Positions 52,501 to 60,358 of a stretch of DNA of 64,000 nucleotides are shown piece by piece. Positions within the stretch are counted from its first letter, which is position 1. Every line of letters starts with the position of its first letter. The stretch comes from Bacteroidales bacterium M6 (GTDB lineage: Bacteria > Bacteroidota > Bacteroidia > Bacteroidales > Muribaculaceae). The stretch is from NCBI GenBank assembly GCA_001689485.1, contig LUJQ01000062.1, positions 23,130-87,129 on the forward strand, in the 5' to 3' direction. A model generated the notes under the pieces. The model saw only the letters and a program-made list of their open reading frames with translations. It was not told where the DNA came from and made no database searches. The position numbers and the translations under genes are program-made.

Positions 52501-52622
52501 TCACCCCCGATGGCAAAGCGGTTTCTTCTATCCGGGCGTCAGCTTCTGAACGCATTTCTGTCGCCCCCGGCATCTATCTCGTCAAAGTCGGTAATGCCGT
52601 CTTCAAGGTTTCAGTCCAATAG
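49599..52622 (+). CDS. T9SS-sorted choice-of-anchor J surface protein
   Basis: This 1007-residue protein has the signal peptide MKNLATSLMCLAASVAGAGS. A choice-of-anchor J domain lies at about 28-170 (WQEAFDTPEAFGQFSVINAN; DDWLVTPAFSL; YLYVDNLQL). Fn3-like domains follow, then a second jelly-roll near 395-545 (YKESFEGGSANWIYR), a CARDB-like segment (VGVRIENAGAINAEDYTVEL) and a third jelly-roll near 690-865 (CDDWAISPELYDGGQTVSF). It ends with IYLVKVGNAVFKVSVQ, a T9SS type A tail. It shares domain types with the 1445-residue protein but is not a close copy. It is probably an adhesive or glycan-associated surface protein. Confidence 0.83.
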   Translation: MKNLATSLMCLAASVAGAGSLHALPVPWQEAFDTPEAFGQFSVINANNDGNEWEYSNNNKCAWISYHSDLAMDDWLVTPAFSLERGAVYKFQLDAKNSFGAERFEVFAGNAAAVEAMTISVIEPVTVNKSSFTTFSGEFSVPESGEWYIGIHGCSDPDRMYLYVDNLQLTRGVSEASPAGVSDFKVVPASDGTARVDISGVLPSKTVSGAGLEAVDKLEVWCDNDCIATLTGLKPGSQLDWTHEDAPLGRHTYMVVAFAGTERGEEAAAEVFVGPNVPGKIPYLAVGEFNPGEVTVKWRCPETDVDGNPLNPALVTYKVVRYEVMEGSLFYEEDIEGADALTGTEFVHRAIDDGKGQIFTAYGVYAITSAGESPAAKTPLFPVGTSYETPYKESFEGGSANWIYRSETIRNYQVVPSWEVCHEADGDIRPRDNDYGYIAMMGEHEDDCARYYSGKINLEGLERPALSFYVYNFSNGNNADDLNQFEVYVSDGRQFVLAKEFVVKDLAATGWNLVVVPLADYAGQTIQFAFQGTVKNYMATPVDCIAVGELYDTDLDAVSVSVPDKVTAGRAFEVGVRIENAGAINAEDYTVELYRDGELAGSVAGPAIAPASIGEVSFTEMLDVIDVADVVYHAVVIAEGDAVTANNFTPKVEVEVAMPKHPVPAALTGSYEAGVVKLTWEAPDFNSAELEPLTDDFEAYAPFATAGAGGWLFTDADGQQVGKLDITMPGITFEGSVQSFWVMDADCEGANSLYAAHSGKKYLAQIFNNDNSACDDWAISPELYDGGQTVSFYAKSYSSYPAFAETFEFRYSESGTDIADFKHKIATVEAVPNAWTKYEYELPEGARHFAIRCISAGCYMLFVDDVTYTPAGGSVPLELEGYHVYRDGKRLTGNPLTDCSFEDMDAPSGAHSYVVTALYDKGESLPSNGFSTTVSSVDASGISASVTVRGLHGSVVVEGADGLNITLFTPDGKAVSSIRASASERISVAPGIYLVKVGNAVFKVSVQ

Positions 52623-52647
52623 CATCTCGAACTACTACTATACCCAT

Positions 52648-52695
52648 TTACACACGCCAAAGCCCCGCGTCACCACGGGGCTTTGGCGTGTGTAA
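52648..52695. terminator. Perfect 20-bp hairpin flanking the YhcG gene (right of T9SS gene)
   Basis: Arms 52648-52667 and 52676-52695 are exact complements around CGTCACCA. The inner part AAAGCCCCGCGT closely resembles the hairpin at 53799-53834 on the other side of the YhcG gene. It sits between convergent genes and can terminate both. Confidence 0.75.
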
Positions 52696-52701
52696 TACAC
52701 C

Positions 52702-53760
52702 TTATGTTAAATCATTGTCGCTATTGCTGCATTGTAAACGATAGAATTCTTTTTGTCGTTCTATCTCCTCACGCAATTCTTTTTCTGTTGGCATATATAG
52801 CATGTATTTTGAGGCGAACAGGCGGTCGTTATCATGCAGGATTGAGTAACGGGCAATATCTTCATCGGTTTCTGAACAGAGAACAATGCCGATTGTCGGA
52901 TTGTCGCCATCACCGCGTACCCGCTCGTCGTACATTCGAACATACATATCCATTTGTCCTACATCTTGATGTGTGATGGTTGTTGTTTTTAGGTCAATCA
53001 ATACAAATGATTTGAGTATGAAGTTGTAAAATACAAGGTCGATGAAATAATCCTTTTTCTCGGTGCGGATTAATTTTTGACGCGCTACGAACGAGAATCC
53101 TTTGCCTAATTCAAGCAGAAAATTTTGCAAGTTTCCTATAATGGATTGTTCCAAATCTGATTCAGTAAAATCACTGTTTGGTTTAAGACCGATAAATTCG
53201 GCGACAGTTGGATTCTTAATGAATTCCATGCGGTCATGTTCCAATGGAGCGGTTATGGCATTCATTTCGGATGTGATTCTCTCTTTATGTTGTGAGAGCA
53301 ATAACCGCTCGTAATACTGCGAGCCGATATTACGGTCGAGTGTGCGGTAGCTCCACATTTGTTCGGCAGCTTCTTTTAAATACCATGTGCGGGCATCAGT
53401 ATTTGATACACTCAAAAGGCGTTTATAATGCGACCACGTCAAAATTCCCCACGTTGTGGGGAGTTTTTGTGGAAATAATAGATAGAATTGTCTGTAATAA
53501 TATAATGAATTGACGGAAAATCCTTTACCGAATTCTGACGTAAGCTCTTTCGAGAGCGATTTAAGCAACTGGGATCCGTAGTCGGCACGGTCTTTTCCAT
53601 GTTGTTCCTGTTCTACTATGCGTTTCCCCATTTGCCAATAGGCTTCGACCATAGCCGAATTAATCGCAGAATATGCCTTTTGACGGGCTTGCGTTACGAT
53701 TCGTTTGATGTCTTGTATGAAATCAGAATTATACAAATGGTTAATATGGCCTTGTTTCAT
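52702..53760 (-). CDS. YhcG-type PDDEXK nuclease (DUF1016)
   Basis: This 352-residue protein has the N-terminal DUF1016 domain (about 10-165: VEAYWQMGKRIVEQEQHG, FSVNSLYYYRQFYLLFP, LTWSHYKRLLSVSN) and a C-terminal PDDEXK nuclease-like domain (about 185-345: ELGKGFSFVARQKLI, DYFIDLVFYN, FVLIDLKTTTI). The D...DLK pattern fits the PDDEXK active site. Family members often accompany restriction or other defence genes, but none are present here. Base composition is visibly more A/T-rich than the neighbours, which suggests transfer. The frame extends to 53970; the ATG at 53760 is chosen because the family starts there and a -7 box lies at 53782-53789. Confidence 0.88.
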   Translation of the reverse strand: MKQGHINHLYNSDFIQDIKRIVTQARQKAYSAINSAMVEAYWQMGKRIVEQEQHGKDRADYGSQLLKSLSKELTSEFGKGFSVNSLYYYRQFYLLFPQKLPTTWGILTWSHYKRLLSVSNTDARTWYLKEAAEQMWSYRTLDRNIGSQYYERLLLSQHKERITSEMNAITAPLEHDRMEFIKNPTVAEFIGLKPNSDFTESDLEQSIIGNLQNFLLELGKGFSFVARQKLIRTEKKDYFIDLVFYNFILKSFVLIDLKTTTITHQDVGQMDMYVRMYDERVRGDGDNPTIGIVLCSETDEDIARYSILHDNDRLFASKYMLYMPTEKELREEIERQKEFYRLQCSNSDNDLT

Positions 53761-53781
53761 TGCATTATAGTGATTTATATG

Positions 53782-53789
53782 CAAAGGTA
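53782..53789 (-). promoter_or_regulatory. -7 box of the YhcG gene
   Basis: TACCTTTG on the minus strand lies 21 bases before the ATG. The -33 position falls inside the hairpin at 53799-53834 and does not match TTTG. Confidence 0.5.
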
Positions 53790-53798
53790 CATAAATAA

Positions 53799-53834
53799 AT
53801 GACAAAGCTCCGCAGCAACGCGGGGCTTTGTCAT
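53799..53834 (-). terminator. 15-bp hairpin flanking the YhcG gene (left end of the M3 transcript)
   Basis: ATGACAAAGCTCCGC (53799-53813) and GCGGGGCTTTGTCAT (53820-53834) pair with one G-U. It lies 33 bases after the M3 peptidase stop. It matches 22 of 28 central bases of the hairpin at 52648-52695. Confidence 0.7.
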
Positions 53835-53866
53835 ATAATGTATTTAAGGGCAATCTTGAATGGGGC

Positions 53867-55981
53867 TTATTTGGCGAGGCCACGCTGGCGCAGGAGGGCG
53901 TCGGAGGTGGGACGGTGGCCGCGGAAGGTTTCAAAAAGAACCATGGGGTCCTCTGATGAACCGCTTTCAAGGATGGTTTTCAGACCGGCTGCGGTTTCGG
54001 GGTCGAACACGCCTTTTTCTTTGAAAAGTTCGAATGCGTCGGCATCGAGCACCTCGGCCCAAAGATAGGTATAGTAGCCTGATGCGTAGCCATCGTCACC
54101 GAAGATGTGCTTGAAGTAGGGTGAACGGTAACGGAAGGTCAGCTCTTCGGGCATGCCGAGTTTTTCGGCAACAGAGTTTTCAAACTCCATAGCGTCGATG
54201 TCGCCTTCGGGGTTGAGATGTCCCCAGTTGAGGTCGAGCAGGGCGGCGCCTGAAAGTTCGGCGGTCATGAAGCCCATGTTATGTTTTGCGGCGGCGTTGA
54301 TTTTGGTTACCAGCGAGTCGGGGATGAGTTCGCCTGTCTGATAGTGGTAGGCATATTCTTTGAGCAGCTCGGGATGGAATGCCCAGTGTTCGTGAATCTG
54401 CGAGGGGAATTCAACGAAATCGCGGTCAACCGATGTGCCGCTCTGGCTTTTGAGGCGTGCACGTGAAAGCATGCCATGGAGGCCGTGGCCGAATTCATGA
54501 AACATTGTCTGTACTTCGTCGATGGTCAGCAACGATGGTGCGTCGGCTGTCGGCTTGGAGAAGTTGCCTACGTTGTAGACGATGGGGCGTTCAACGCTTC
54601 CGTCGGGGTTTACCCATGATGTTTTGAGTTCCTCCATCCATGCACCCTGGCGTTTTGAGGCACGGGTAAAGTAGTCGGTCATAAACACGGCGAGATGCTT
54701 GCCTTCGGGGTCTTTTACGTCGTAGACCTTCACGTCAGGATGGTATTTCGGTGCATCGGGCATCTCCTCGAATGTGATGCCGTAGAGTTTGTTTGCCAGC
54801 GAGAAGATACCTTTGGCAACAGAATCGACAGCGAAGTAGGGGCGGATTGCGTTTTCGTCGAGGGCGTATTTCTGGCGGCGTACCTTTTCGGCGAAATAAT
54901 AGTAATCCCAGGGTGCGATTTTGAAATCGTTGCCGAGGCTGTTTGAAAGAGCCTGCATTTCGGCAACTTCTTCTTTTACTTTATCCTTTGCCGGGGTCCA
55001 GATGCTAAGGAGCAGTTCTTCGGCAGCTTCGGGTGTCTTGGCCATTACGTCGGCGGTCATGTAGGAAGCATAATCCTTATATCCGAGTATGGCAGCCTTT
55101 TCGGCACGAGCCTTAACGATGTCGTTGATTACAGGACGGTTGTCGGTTGTCCCGCTTTGGGCGTTTTCGGTGTAGCCTTTCCACATTTTTTCGCGGATTG
55201 AGCGGTTGTCGGCATATTGCAGCACGGGCAGGCGGCTGGGTGCATGGAGGGTGAATACCCATTTGCCCTCTTTGCCTCTGCTTTTTGCTTCCTCTGCGGC
55301 ATTGTCGACTGTCGACTGCGGTATGCCAGCGAGGTCTTCTTTATTGTCTACGACTATTTCGAAGGCGTTGGTGGCTTCGAGAAGGTTTTTGTTGAATTTG
55401 ATGTAAAGATTGGCCAAACGGCTGTTGACATCCTTCAGGCGTGCCTGTTTGTCGGCATCGAGCAGGGCGCCGTTGCGGGCAAAACCTTTATAGGTTTCTT
55501 CAAGTGCGCGGGTTTCGTCGTGGGCCAGCCCCAGAGAGTCGCGGCGGTCATACAGGTATTTTACACGCTGGAAAAGTGCGGGGTTCATCATCATCTCGTC
55601 AGAGAACGCGGTGTAACGCGGCAGCAGTTCTTCAGAAACTGTCTGTAGTTCGGGCGATGAATGAGCTTCTGTGAGCGACATCAACACCGACATGACACGT
55701 TCGAGTGTGGGGCTGATGTTGTCGAGTGCCAGGATTGTGTTGGCAAAAGTGGGTGCCTCGGGATTGGCCGTGATTGAGTCGATTGAAGCTTTCGCTTCAG
55801 CAATTCCGGCATCGAATGCGGGCACATAGTCCTCGATTGTGATTTCATCGAACGGCGGGATTTCGTAAACCGTGTCGTAGGGTTTCATGAACGGGTTCTG
55901 ACGTTCATGTTTGCCACACGATGAGAAGGATAGGGCAGTGGCTGTTGCAGCCATGCATATTCCCATAATGATTGGTTTCAT
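53867..55981 (-). CDS. dcp: M3-family metallopeptidase lipoprotein (dipeptidyl carboxypeptidase type)
   Basis: This 704-residue zinc peptidase has a lipoprotein signal (MKPIIMGICMAATATALSFSSC). The M3 catalytic domain has TMFHEFGHGLHGML (HExxH near residue 494) with the downstream FVEFPSQIHEHWAF carrying the third ligand. The helical N-terminal part (about 45-250) limits access to short peptides. Bacterial Dcp removes C-terminal dipeptides; oligopeptidase A-like activity is the alternative. The lipid anchor suggests a periplasmic or outer-membrane location. The start at 55981 gives the lipobox. A 58-base gap separates it from the EEP gene upstream. Confidence 0.9.
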   Translation of the reverse strand: MKPIIMGICMAATATALSFSSCGKHERQNPFMKPYDTVYEIPPFDEITIEDYVPAFDAGIAEAKASIDSITANPEAPTFANTILALDNISPTLERVMSVLMSLTEAHSSPELQTVSEELLPRYTAFSDEMMMNPALFQRVKYLYDRRDSLGLAHDETRALEETYKGFARNGALLDADKQARLKDVNSRLANLYIKFNKNLLEATNAFEIVVDNKEDLAGIPQSTVDNAAEEAKSRGKEGKWVFTLHAPSRLPVLQYADNRSIREKMWKGYTENAQSGTTDNRPVINDIVKARAEKAAILGYKDYASYMTADVMAKTPEAAEELLLSIWTPAKDKVKEEVAEMQALSNSLGNDFKIAPWDYYYFAEKVRRQKYALDENAIRPYFAVDSVAKGIFSLANKLYGITFEEMPDAPKYHPDVKVYDVKDPEGKHLAVFMTDYFTRASKRQGAWMEELKTSWVNPDGSVERPIVYNVGNFSKPTADAPSLLTIDEVQTMFHEFGHGLHGMLSRARLKSQSGTSVDRDFVEFPSQIHEHWAFHPELLKEYAYHYQTGELIPDSLVTKINAAAKHNMGFMTAELSGAALLDLNWGHLNPEGDIDAMEFENSVAEKLGMPEELTFRYRSPYFKHIFGDDGYASGYYTYLWAEVLDADAFELFKEKGVFDPETAAGLKTILESGSSEDPMVLFETFRGHRPTSDALLRQRGLAK

Positions 55982-56039
55982 AAAAGTTAGGGTTAGGTTA
56001 TGTTTAAAGTTTGACATTTAAAGTTTGCATTGTGGCATG

Positions 56040-57182
56040 TCAGCCGTCCCATCGGAATGTGACTGTGACAGGGTAGTGGTCGGAGTTCGGGCAGTTGCCG
56101 CGCCGGTAGCCGGTGGCTTTCATATTCCCACGGTACACCACATGGTCGATATGGAAATAGAACCGGTTGGCATGGTAGGTAATGGTTGGGCCGCATCCGG
56201 CGTCGGTAAATGCGTTGCGGAAATCATCGCGGCATAGCTCCCGCAGGGCGAAACAGCCCGGGATATCGTTGAAATCGCCTGCAACGATAACATTTTCAAT
56301 CCCGATGGAATCGATTTGGCTGCGTAACAGCCGTGCCTGCTTGGCCCGTTCTTTGAACGCGTGCGATAATTTGCCTAACAGCTGGTGCTTGACGCGGCTC
56401 ATTTTGCGACGCCCCTCTACCTCCCCTTCGGTCAGGTCGCGAAACAATTCCTTGTCGTCGTCGTTCAGCCCGATTGATTGCAGGTGTACGCTTATGACCA
56501 GTGTGGGATTACCTTCTATGTCGGCAACCGCCGCTGAGAACCATGCATACGGGCTGTCAGGCTGTTTTATGTCGATAGGGGTGAGCGGGTAGCGGGAATA
56601 AACGTTTTCACCCATGAACAGATGTCTGTACGGATACATGGTGTTCATTGAGTCGGCTTGGCCTTCGGTTATGTTCAGATAGCGGTTAGCCCTTATTTTA
56701 GGACATTCCTGTAACGCAAGGATGTCGGCACCGGATTCGAGGATACAGGCTATGGTCGGGTTCGGCTTGTCTGACTTGTGCCTGTCGGCTCTGGCGGCGG
56801 AGTCAAGCGTCATGTCCAACAGCTCGAACACATTGTAGCTCATCAGGGTGAATTCCTTGCTGTCAGCGCTTTTATTGTCTGTCGATGAAAATCGGAAATT
56901 GAGTGGCGCATAGTCAAGAATCGGCCCTGTTGCAGCCACAAGCGCTAGTGCCGGAATCCAGGCCTGACGTTTGATGGCACGGGTGAACAGGTCGATTATC
57001 AGCAATGTCACCGTCAGTATCAGCCATGCCGGGAAGGTCATTGCGAGAATAGCTGGAACCGAGGTGGTTTCAGGGTCGATTTTTCCCCCGTAGGCTGCCA
57101 GCAGCATGCCCGTTGCTGCCGCGATGTTGACGCCGCATGCAATGGCTCTGAAAATTCGGTTCCCTTTTCCGGCTGTTGTCAT
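56040..57182 (-). CDS. Endonuclease/exonuclease/phosphatase (EEP) family protein with N-terminal membrane segments
   Basis: This 380-residue protein has three hydrophobic segments at about 8-100 (AIACGVNIAAATGMLLAAYG; ILAMTFPAWLILTVTLLIID; WIPALALVAATGPIL). The EEP domain follows: LMSYNVFELLD, DILALQECP, VISVHLQS, NVIVAGDFNDIPG and DHVVY..CPNSDHYPVTVTF. These are the metal and catalytic motifs of the fold, so it should hydrolyse phosphodiesters or phosphomonoesters outside or at the membrane. It is the third gene after two rhomboid genes (28-base gap), and this order is common in Bacteroidota. Confidence 0.88.
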   Translation of the reverse strand: MTTAGKGNRIFRAIACGVNIAAATGMLLAAYGGKIDPETTSVPAILAMTFPAWLILTVTLLIIDLFTRAIKRQAWIPALALVAATGPILDYAPLNFRFSSTDNKSADSKEFTLMSYNVFELLDMTLDSAARADRHKSDKPNPTIACILESGADILALQECPKIRANRYLNITEGQADSMNTMYPYRHLFMGENVYSRYPLTPIDIKQPDSPYAWFSAAVADIEGNPTLVISVHLQSIGLNDDDKELFRDLTEGEVEGRRKMSRVKHQLLGKLSHAFKERAKQARLLRSQIDSIGIENVIVAGDFNDIPGCFALRELCRDDFRNAFTDAGCGPTITYHANRFYFHIDHVVYRGNMKATGYRRGNCPNSDHYPVTVTFRWDG

Positions 57183-57210
57183 CGGGGAGATTCGTTACAT
57201 AGGTGTTATG

Positions 57211-57960
57211 TTATCGTGCTGGTGCCTGGCGGGAGGCTGTGCGTGAACTCAGCTTGAACAGTTCCAGGCGTTCGTTGTGCGACAGGGAGGCATATCCCGA
57301 CTGTCGGGCTTTTTCTATGAGGGAGAGGTGGGTCATCCTGTCTCGCGTCATGGCTTTCATAACCTCCATTCGTCGTCGCGTTATGATACGCCATAAAAAG
57401 GCAGAGGCGGTTCCGGCGGCAAGTCCTCCGAAGTGGGCGGCGGTCTGGGATGCCGACATCTCAAGCGATGCACACAGGAATATACCCAGTCCGGCGGCAG
57501 CGAACCATTTCAAAGGGCAGCGGCCTATCAGCGGGAGTTTCATCTTTTTGTCGGGTGCTGAAATCAATGTTGCCGCTACTACCGACAGCGTTGCCGCCGA
57601 CGAACCTATCAGGATGGCATCAGCCTCTACCGGGATTGCGGTGGTAAGAAGCAGATAGCTTGCAGCTCCAGCTATGCCGCCTGCCAGGTAATCGGCAACC
57701 AGCCATCTGCTCCCTGCAATGTGCCCTAGAAGCGAGCCGAACCATGCAAGCCACAGCGAGTTGACAAGAAGATGCCAGAAATTCAGGTGTACGAACATGT
57801 ATGTCAACGCAGTCCATGGGGCTTTGGCGAAGCCTGTCACATCGGAAGGGAGCGCCAGCCATCCGGCCACGGAGCCTATAAGCCCCGGAGAGAAGAGCCA
57901 CACAACTTTAAGTATAAGGAAGAGTGCGATGTTTGCTATGGCGATCTTTATGGCTGTCAC
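57211..57960 (-). CDS. Rhomboid-family intramembrane serine protease (second of pair)
   Basis: This 249-residue membrane protein has about six hydrophobic segments. Rhomboid features are YMFVHLNFWHLLVNSLWLAW (54-73), Ser121 in LIGSSAATLS (GxSx in place of the commoner GxSG) and His176 in AAHFGGLAAG. Both catalytic residues are thus present. The only in-frame start is GTG at 57960, since there is no ATG between the upstream TAA and the first conserved helix. It lies 79 bases after the first rhomboid gene. Confidence 0.88.
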   Translation of the reverse strand: MTAIKIAIANIALFLILKVVWLFSPGLIGSVAGWLALPSDVTGFAKAPWTALTYMFVHLNFWHLLVNSLWLAWFGSLLGHIAGSRWLVADYLAGGIAGAASYLLLTTAIPVEADAILIGSSAATLSVVAATLISAPDKKMKLPLIGRCPLKWFAAAGLGIFLCASLEMSASQTAAHFGGLAAGTASAFLWRIITRRRMEVMKAMTRDRMTHLSLIEKARQSGYASLSHNERLELFKLSSRTASRQAPAR

Positions 57961-58039
57961 TTTGCTTCGTGGTGCGGGATTCCCGCTGTCGGTGAAAAAT
58001 CGGGTTATCGATGATTAATTAATGGAACCGGGCGGCAGG

Positions 58040-58804
58040 TTAGAAATAAGGGCCGCCGATTACACGTTTTTTACGCCAGTAAATCAGGATGAGCAACCCG
58101 AAGAGCATTCCTCCGAGATGGGCGAAATGCGCCACCGTGTCGGCCTGGCTGTTGTAGATGCCCAACAGCAGTTCCACCCCGGCATATATCAGCACAAATA
58201 TCCTGGCCTTGATGGGTACGGGTGGGAATATGAGGTAAAGCCGCACGTTGGGGAACATGTAGCCGAATGCCAGCAGTATTCCGAAAATCGCGCCTGAAGC
58301 CCCGATAGTGGGGGTGTGGAACAGCCCGTAGAGATTATGAATAACAGGCTCGTTGGGCATAACGCCGATGTTCCACAAGTCCTGGTATGCCACGGTGGAA
58401 TGCCGTAATAATGCGGTTACGGAACCGGGGTTGGGGAAGATGGCGGCATAATGGTGAATCATTATAGCGAACACCCCTTCCTGAACCAGGGCGGCTCCTA
58501 GCCCGCACGAAATATAATAAAAAAGGAATTTGGGGCCTCCCAGCACACGCTCCATGGTGATTCCGAACATGTAGAGGGCGAACATGTTGAAAAACAGATG
58601 CAGGAAGCTGGCATGGATGAACATGTAGGAGAACAGCTGCGTGGGGATAAACTGGTCGGAGGTAATGTAATATAAAGCCCCGTATTGGGTCAAAAAGCCC
58701 TCAAGAGGTTTAAATGCGGCCATTGCCAGATATATCAGCACGTTGATGAACAGCAGGTTCTTGGTGACCGGCGGCATCATCCTTATGTTGTCGGTAAATC
58801 CCAT
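58040..58804 (-). CDS. Rhomboid-family intramembrane serine protease (first of pair)
   Basis: This 254-residue polytopic membrane protease has FSYMFIHASFLHLFFNMFAL (58-77), the active Ser170 in IGASGAIFG and the active His229 in HFAHLGGMLFG. A loop of about 50 residues (113-163) separates helices 3 and 4 and is long for the family. It heads the rhomboid-rhomboid-EEP unit. A -7 box, TATCTTTG, lies at 58923-58916 on the minus strand. Substrates are unknown. Confidence 0.93.
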   Translation of the reverse strand: MGFTDNIRMMPPVTKNLLFINVLIYLAMAAFKPLEGFLTQYGALYYITSDQFIPTQLFSYMFIHASFLHLFFNMFALYMFGITMERVLGGPKFLFYYISCGLGAALVQEGVFAIMIHHYAAIFPNPGSVTALLRHSTVAYQDLWNIGVMPNEPVIHNLYGLFHTPTIGASGAIFGILLAFGYMFPNVRLYLIFPPVPIKARIFVLIYAGVELLLGIYNSQADTVAHFAHLGGMLFGLLILIYWRKKRVIGGPYF

Positions 58805-58915
58805 GTTTTCTATAAGAGGTTAAATAATCGGTGTAAATGGGCCTGTAACTCCGTTGCCTGTATGAGGCGGTTTGAAGCCGGTGCGGCCTATCTATTAAAA
58901 CGTTTGAATTAATCG

Positions 58916-58964
58916 CAAAGATACAAACTTTCCGAGTTGTTTTGTGAAATTTTGATTAACTTTG
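58916..58964. promoter_or_regulatory. Divergent -7 boxes for the rhomboid unit and rfbB
   Basis: TATCTTTG (58923-58916, minus) serves the rhomboid genes and TAACTTTG (58957-58964, plus) serves rfbB, 33 bases apart. Neither has a clear TTTG at -33. The rfbB start follows its box by only 23 bases. Confidence 0.55.
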
Positions 58965-58987
58965 AGGACGCTTAGAATACTAAAAAA

Positions 58988-60187
58988 ATGAAAACGTACC
59001 TTGTAACAGGGGGTGCCGGGTTTATCGGCTCCAATTTTATAAAATATATTTTGGGGAAATATGGTTCGGACGTGAAGATAATCATACTTGATGCCCTTAC
59101 CTATGCGGGCAACCTGCTTACGCTTAAGGGTGACATCGAACAGCCGAACGTGGTTTTCGTAAAGGGTGATATCGGCGACCGAGAGCTGGTTGATTCCCTC
59201 TTGGCCGAATATGACCCCGATTATGTGGTTAATTTCGCTGCCGAGAGTCATGTCGACCGTTCGATAACCAACCCGCGTCTGTTCCTGGAAACCAATATCC
59301 TTGGCACGCAGAACCTGCTTGATTGCGCACGGAGGGATTGGGCTACAGGCAAGGATGCCGCAGGGTGCCCGGTTTACAAAGAACGTTTGTTCCTGCAAAT
59401 TTCCACCGATGAGGTTTACGGTTCGTTGCCGCGCACTCCCGGTGAGTCGCGCACTCTTGAACTTAAACCCGAAGTGGCGCGTGTGGCCGAAGGGCGTACC
59501 GATTTGCGTACCTTCGGCGACGGGTTCTTTACCGAGCTTACGCCGTTGGCCCCGCGTTCTCCTTATTCGGCTTCGAAAACCTCGGCCGACATGCTGGTGC
59601 AGGCATATCATGAAACCTATGGGTTGCCGGTAGCCATAACGAGGTGCAGCAATAATTACGGGCCTTACCAGTTCCCGGAGAAACTCATCCCGCTTGTTAT
59701 CAAGAATATACTCGAAGGGCGGAAACTGCCGGTTTACGGGCGGGGAGAAAACGTGCGCGACTGGCTTTACGTCGACGACCATTGCAAGGCCATAGACATG
59801 GTTCTGCGTAATGGAAGGGTCGGGGAGGTTTATAATATCGGCGGATTCAACGAGCAGGACAATATCACAATTGTCAGAAGCATTATCGCAATCATGCGCC
59901 GTCTGTTGGAGGAAAACGCCTCTTATCGTGAATTGTTGCAGATTCCGTTGGAGGAAGTTGACGAACGGTTGATTACATATGTGGCCGACCGACCCGGCCA
60001 TGACATGCGTTATGCAATCGATCCTGAGAAAATTGTTTCGGAACTCGGATGGTATCCGGAAACATCCTTCCCTGTAGGCATCGAGAAAACAGTGCGCTGG
60101 TATCTCGACAATCCCGGTTGGACAGAAGGCGTCACATCAGGTTCCTACCTCCGCTATTACGAGGAAATGTACGGGGACAAGTTGTAA
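58988..60187 (+). CDS. rfbB: dTDP-glucose 4,6-dehydratase
   Basis: This 399-residue extended SDR enzyme makes dTDP-4-keto-6-deoxyglucose. It has GGAGFIGSNF (8-17), the catalytic STDE at 139-142 (QISTDEVYGSL) and Y193-x3-K197 (SPYSASKTSADML). About 30 extra residues (151-183) lie between DEVYGSL and the TELTPLAPRSPYS motif, which makes the protein longer than common RfbB. It heads the dTDP-sugar cluster. Its stop codon is the first triplet of a heptad repeat. Confidence 0.95.
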   Translation: MKTYLVTGGAGFIGSNFIKYILGKYGSDVKIIILDALTYAGNLLTLKGDIEQPNVVFVKGDIGDRELVDSLLAEYDPDYVVNFAAESHVDRSITNPRLFLETNILGTQNLLDCARRDWATGKDAAGCPVYKERLFLQISTDEVYGSLPRTPGESRTLELKPEVARVAEGRTDLRTFGDGFFTELTPLAPRSPYSASKTSADMLVQAYHETYGLPVAITRCSNNYGPYQFPEKLIPLVIKNILEGRKLPVYGRGENVRDWLYVDDHCKAIDMVLRNGRVGEVYNIGGFNEQDNITIVRSIIAIMRRLLEENASYRELLQIPLEEVDERLITYVADRPGHDMRYAIDPEKIVSELGWYPETSFPVGIEKTVRWYLDNPGWTEGVTSGSYLRYYEEMYGDKL

Positions 60188-60240
60188 GTCATAAGTTGTA
60201 AGTCATAAGTTATAGGTTGGAAGTTGTAAGTTATAAGCTA
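60178..60240 (+). repeat. Degenerate heptad repeat after rfbB
   Basis: Nine consecutive 7-base units of the type TAAGTTR/TAAGTCA run from 60178, across the rfbB stop, to 60240. Further on, at about 60281-60318, spaced AACTTC units give the reverse complement, so the two blocks can pair. The rest of 60241-60358 has no gene. Confidence 0.7.
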
Positions 60241-60358
60241 AAATGCGAGGTTGGTGCGAAATGCCCCTCTCTGCCCTAAACCTCTAAGTTTCTCAACTTC
60301 TTAACTTCCCAACTTCTCATCCCCTGCAATTGAATTACCAAAAAGCAATATAACTGCC

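Noticed and set aside
52702..53760. YhcG gene as part of a restriction or defence island
   Set aside because: The neighbours are a T9SS protein and an M3 peptidase; no methylase, helicase, toxin or other defence gene is present.
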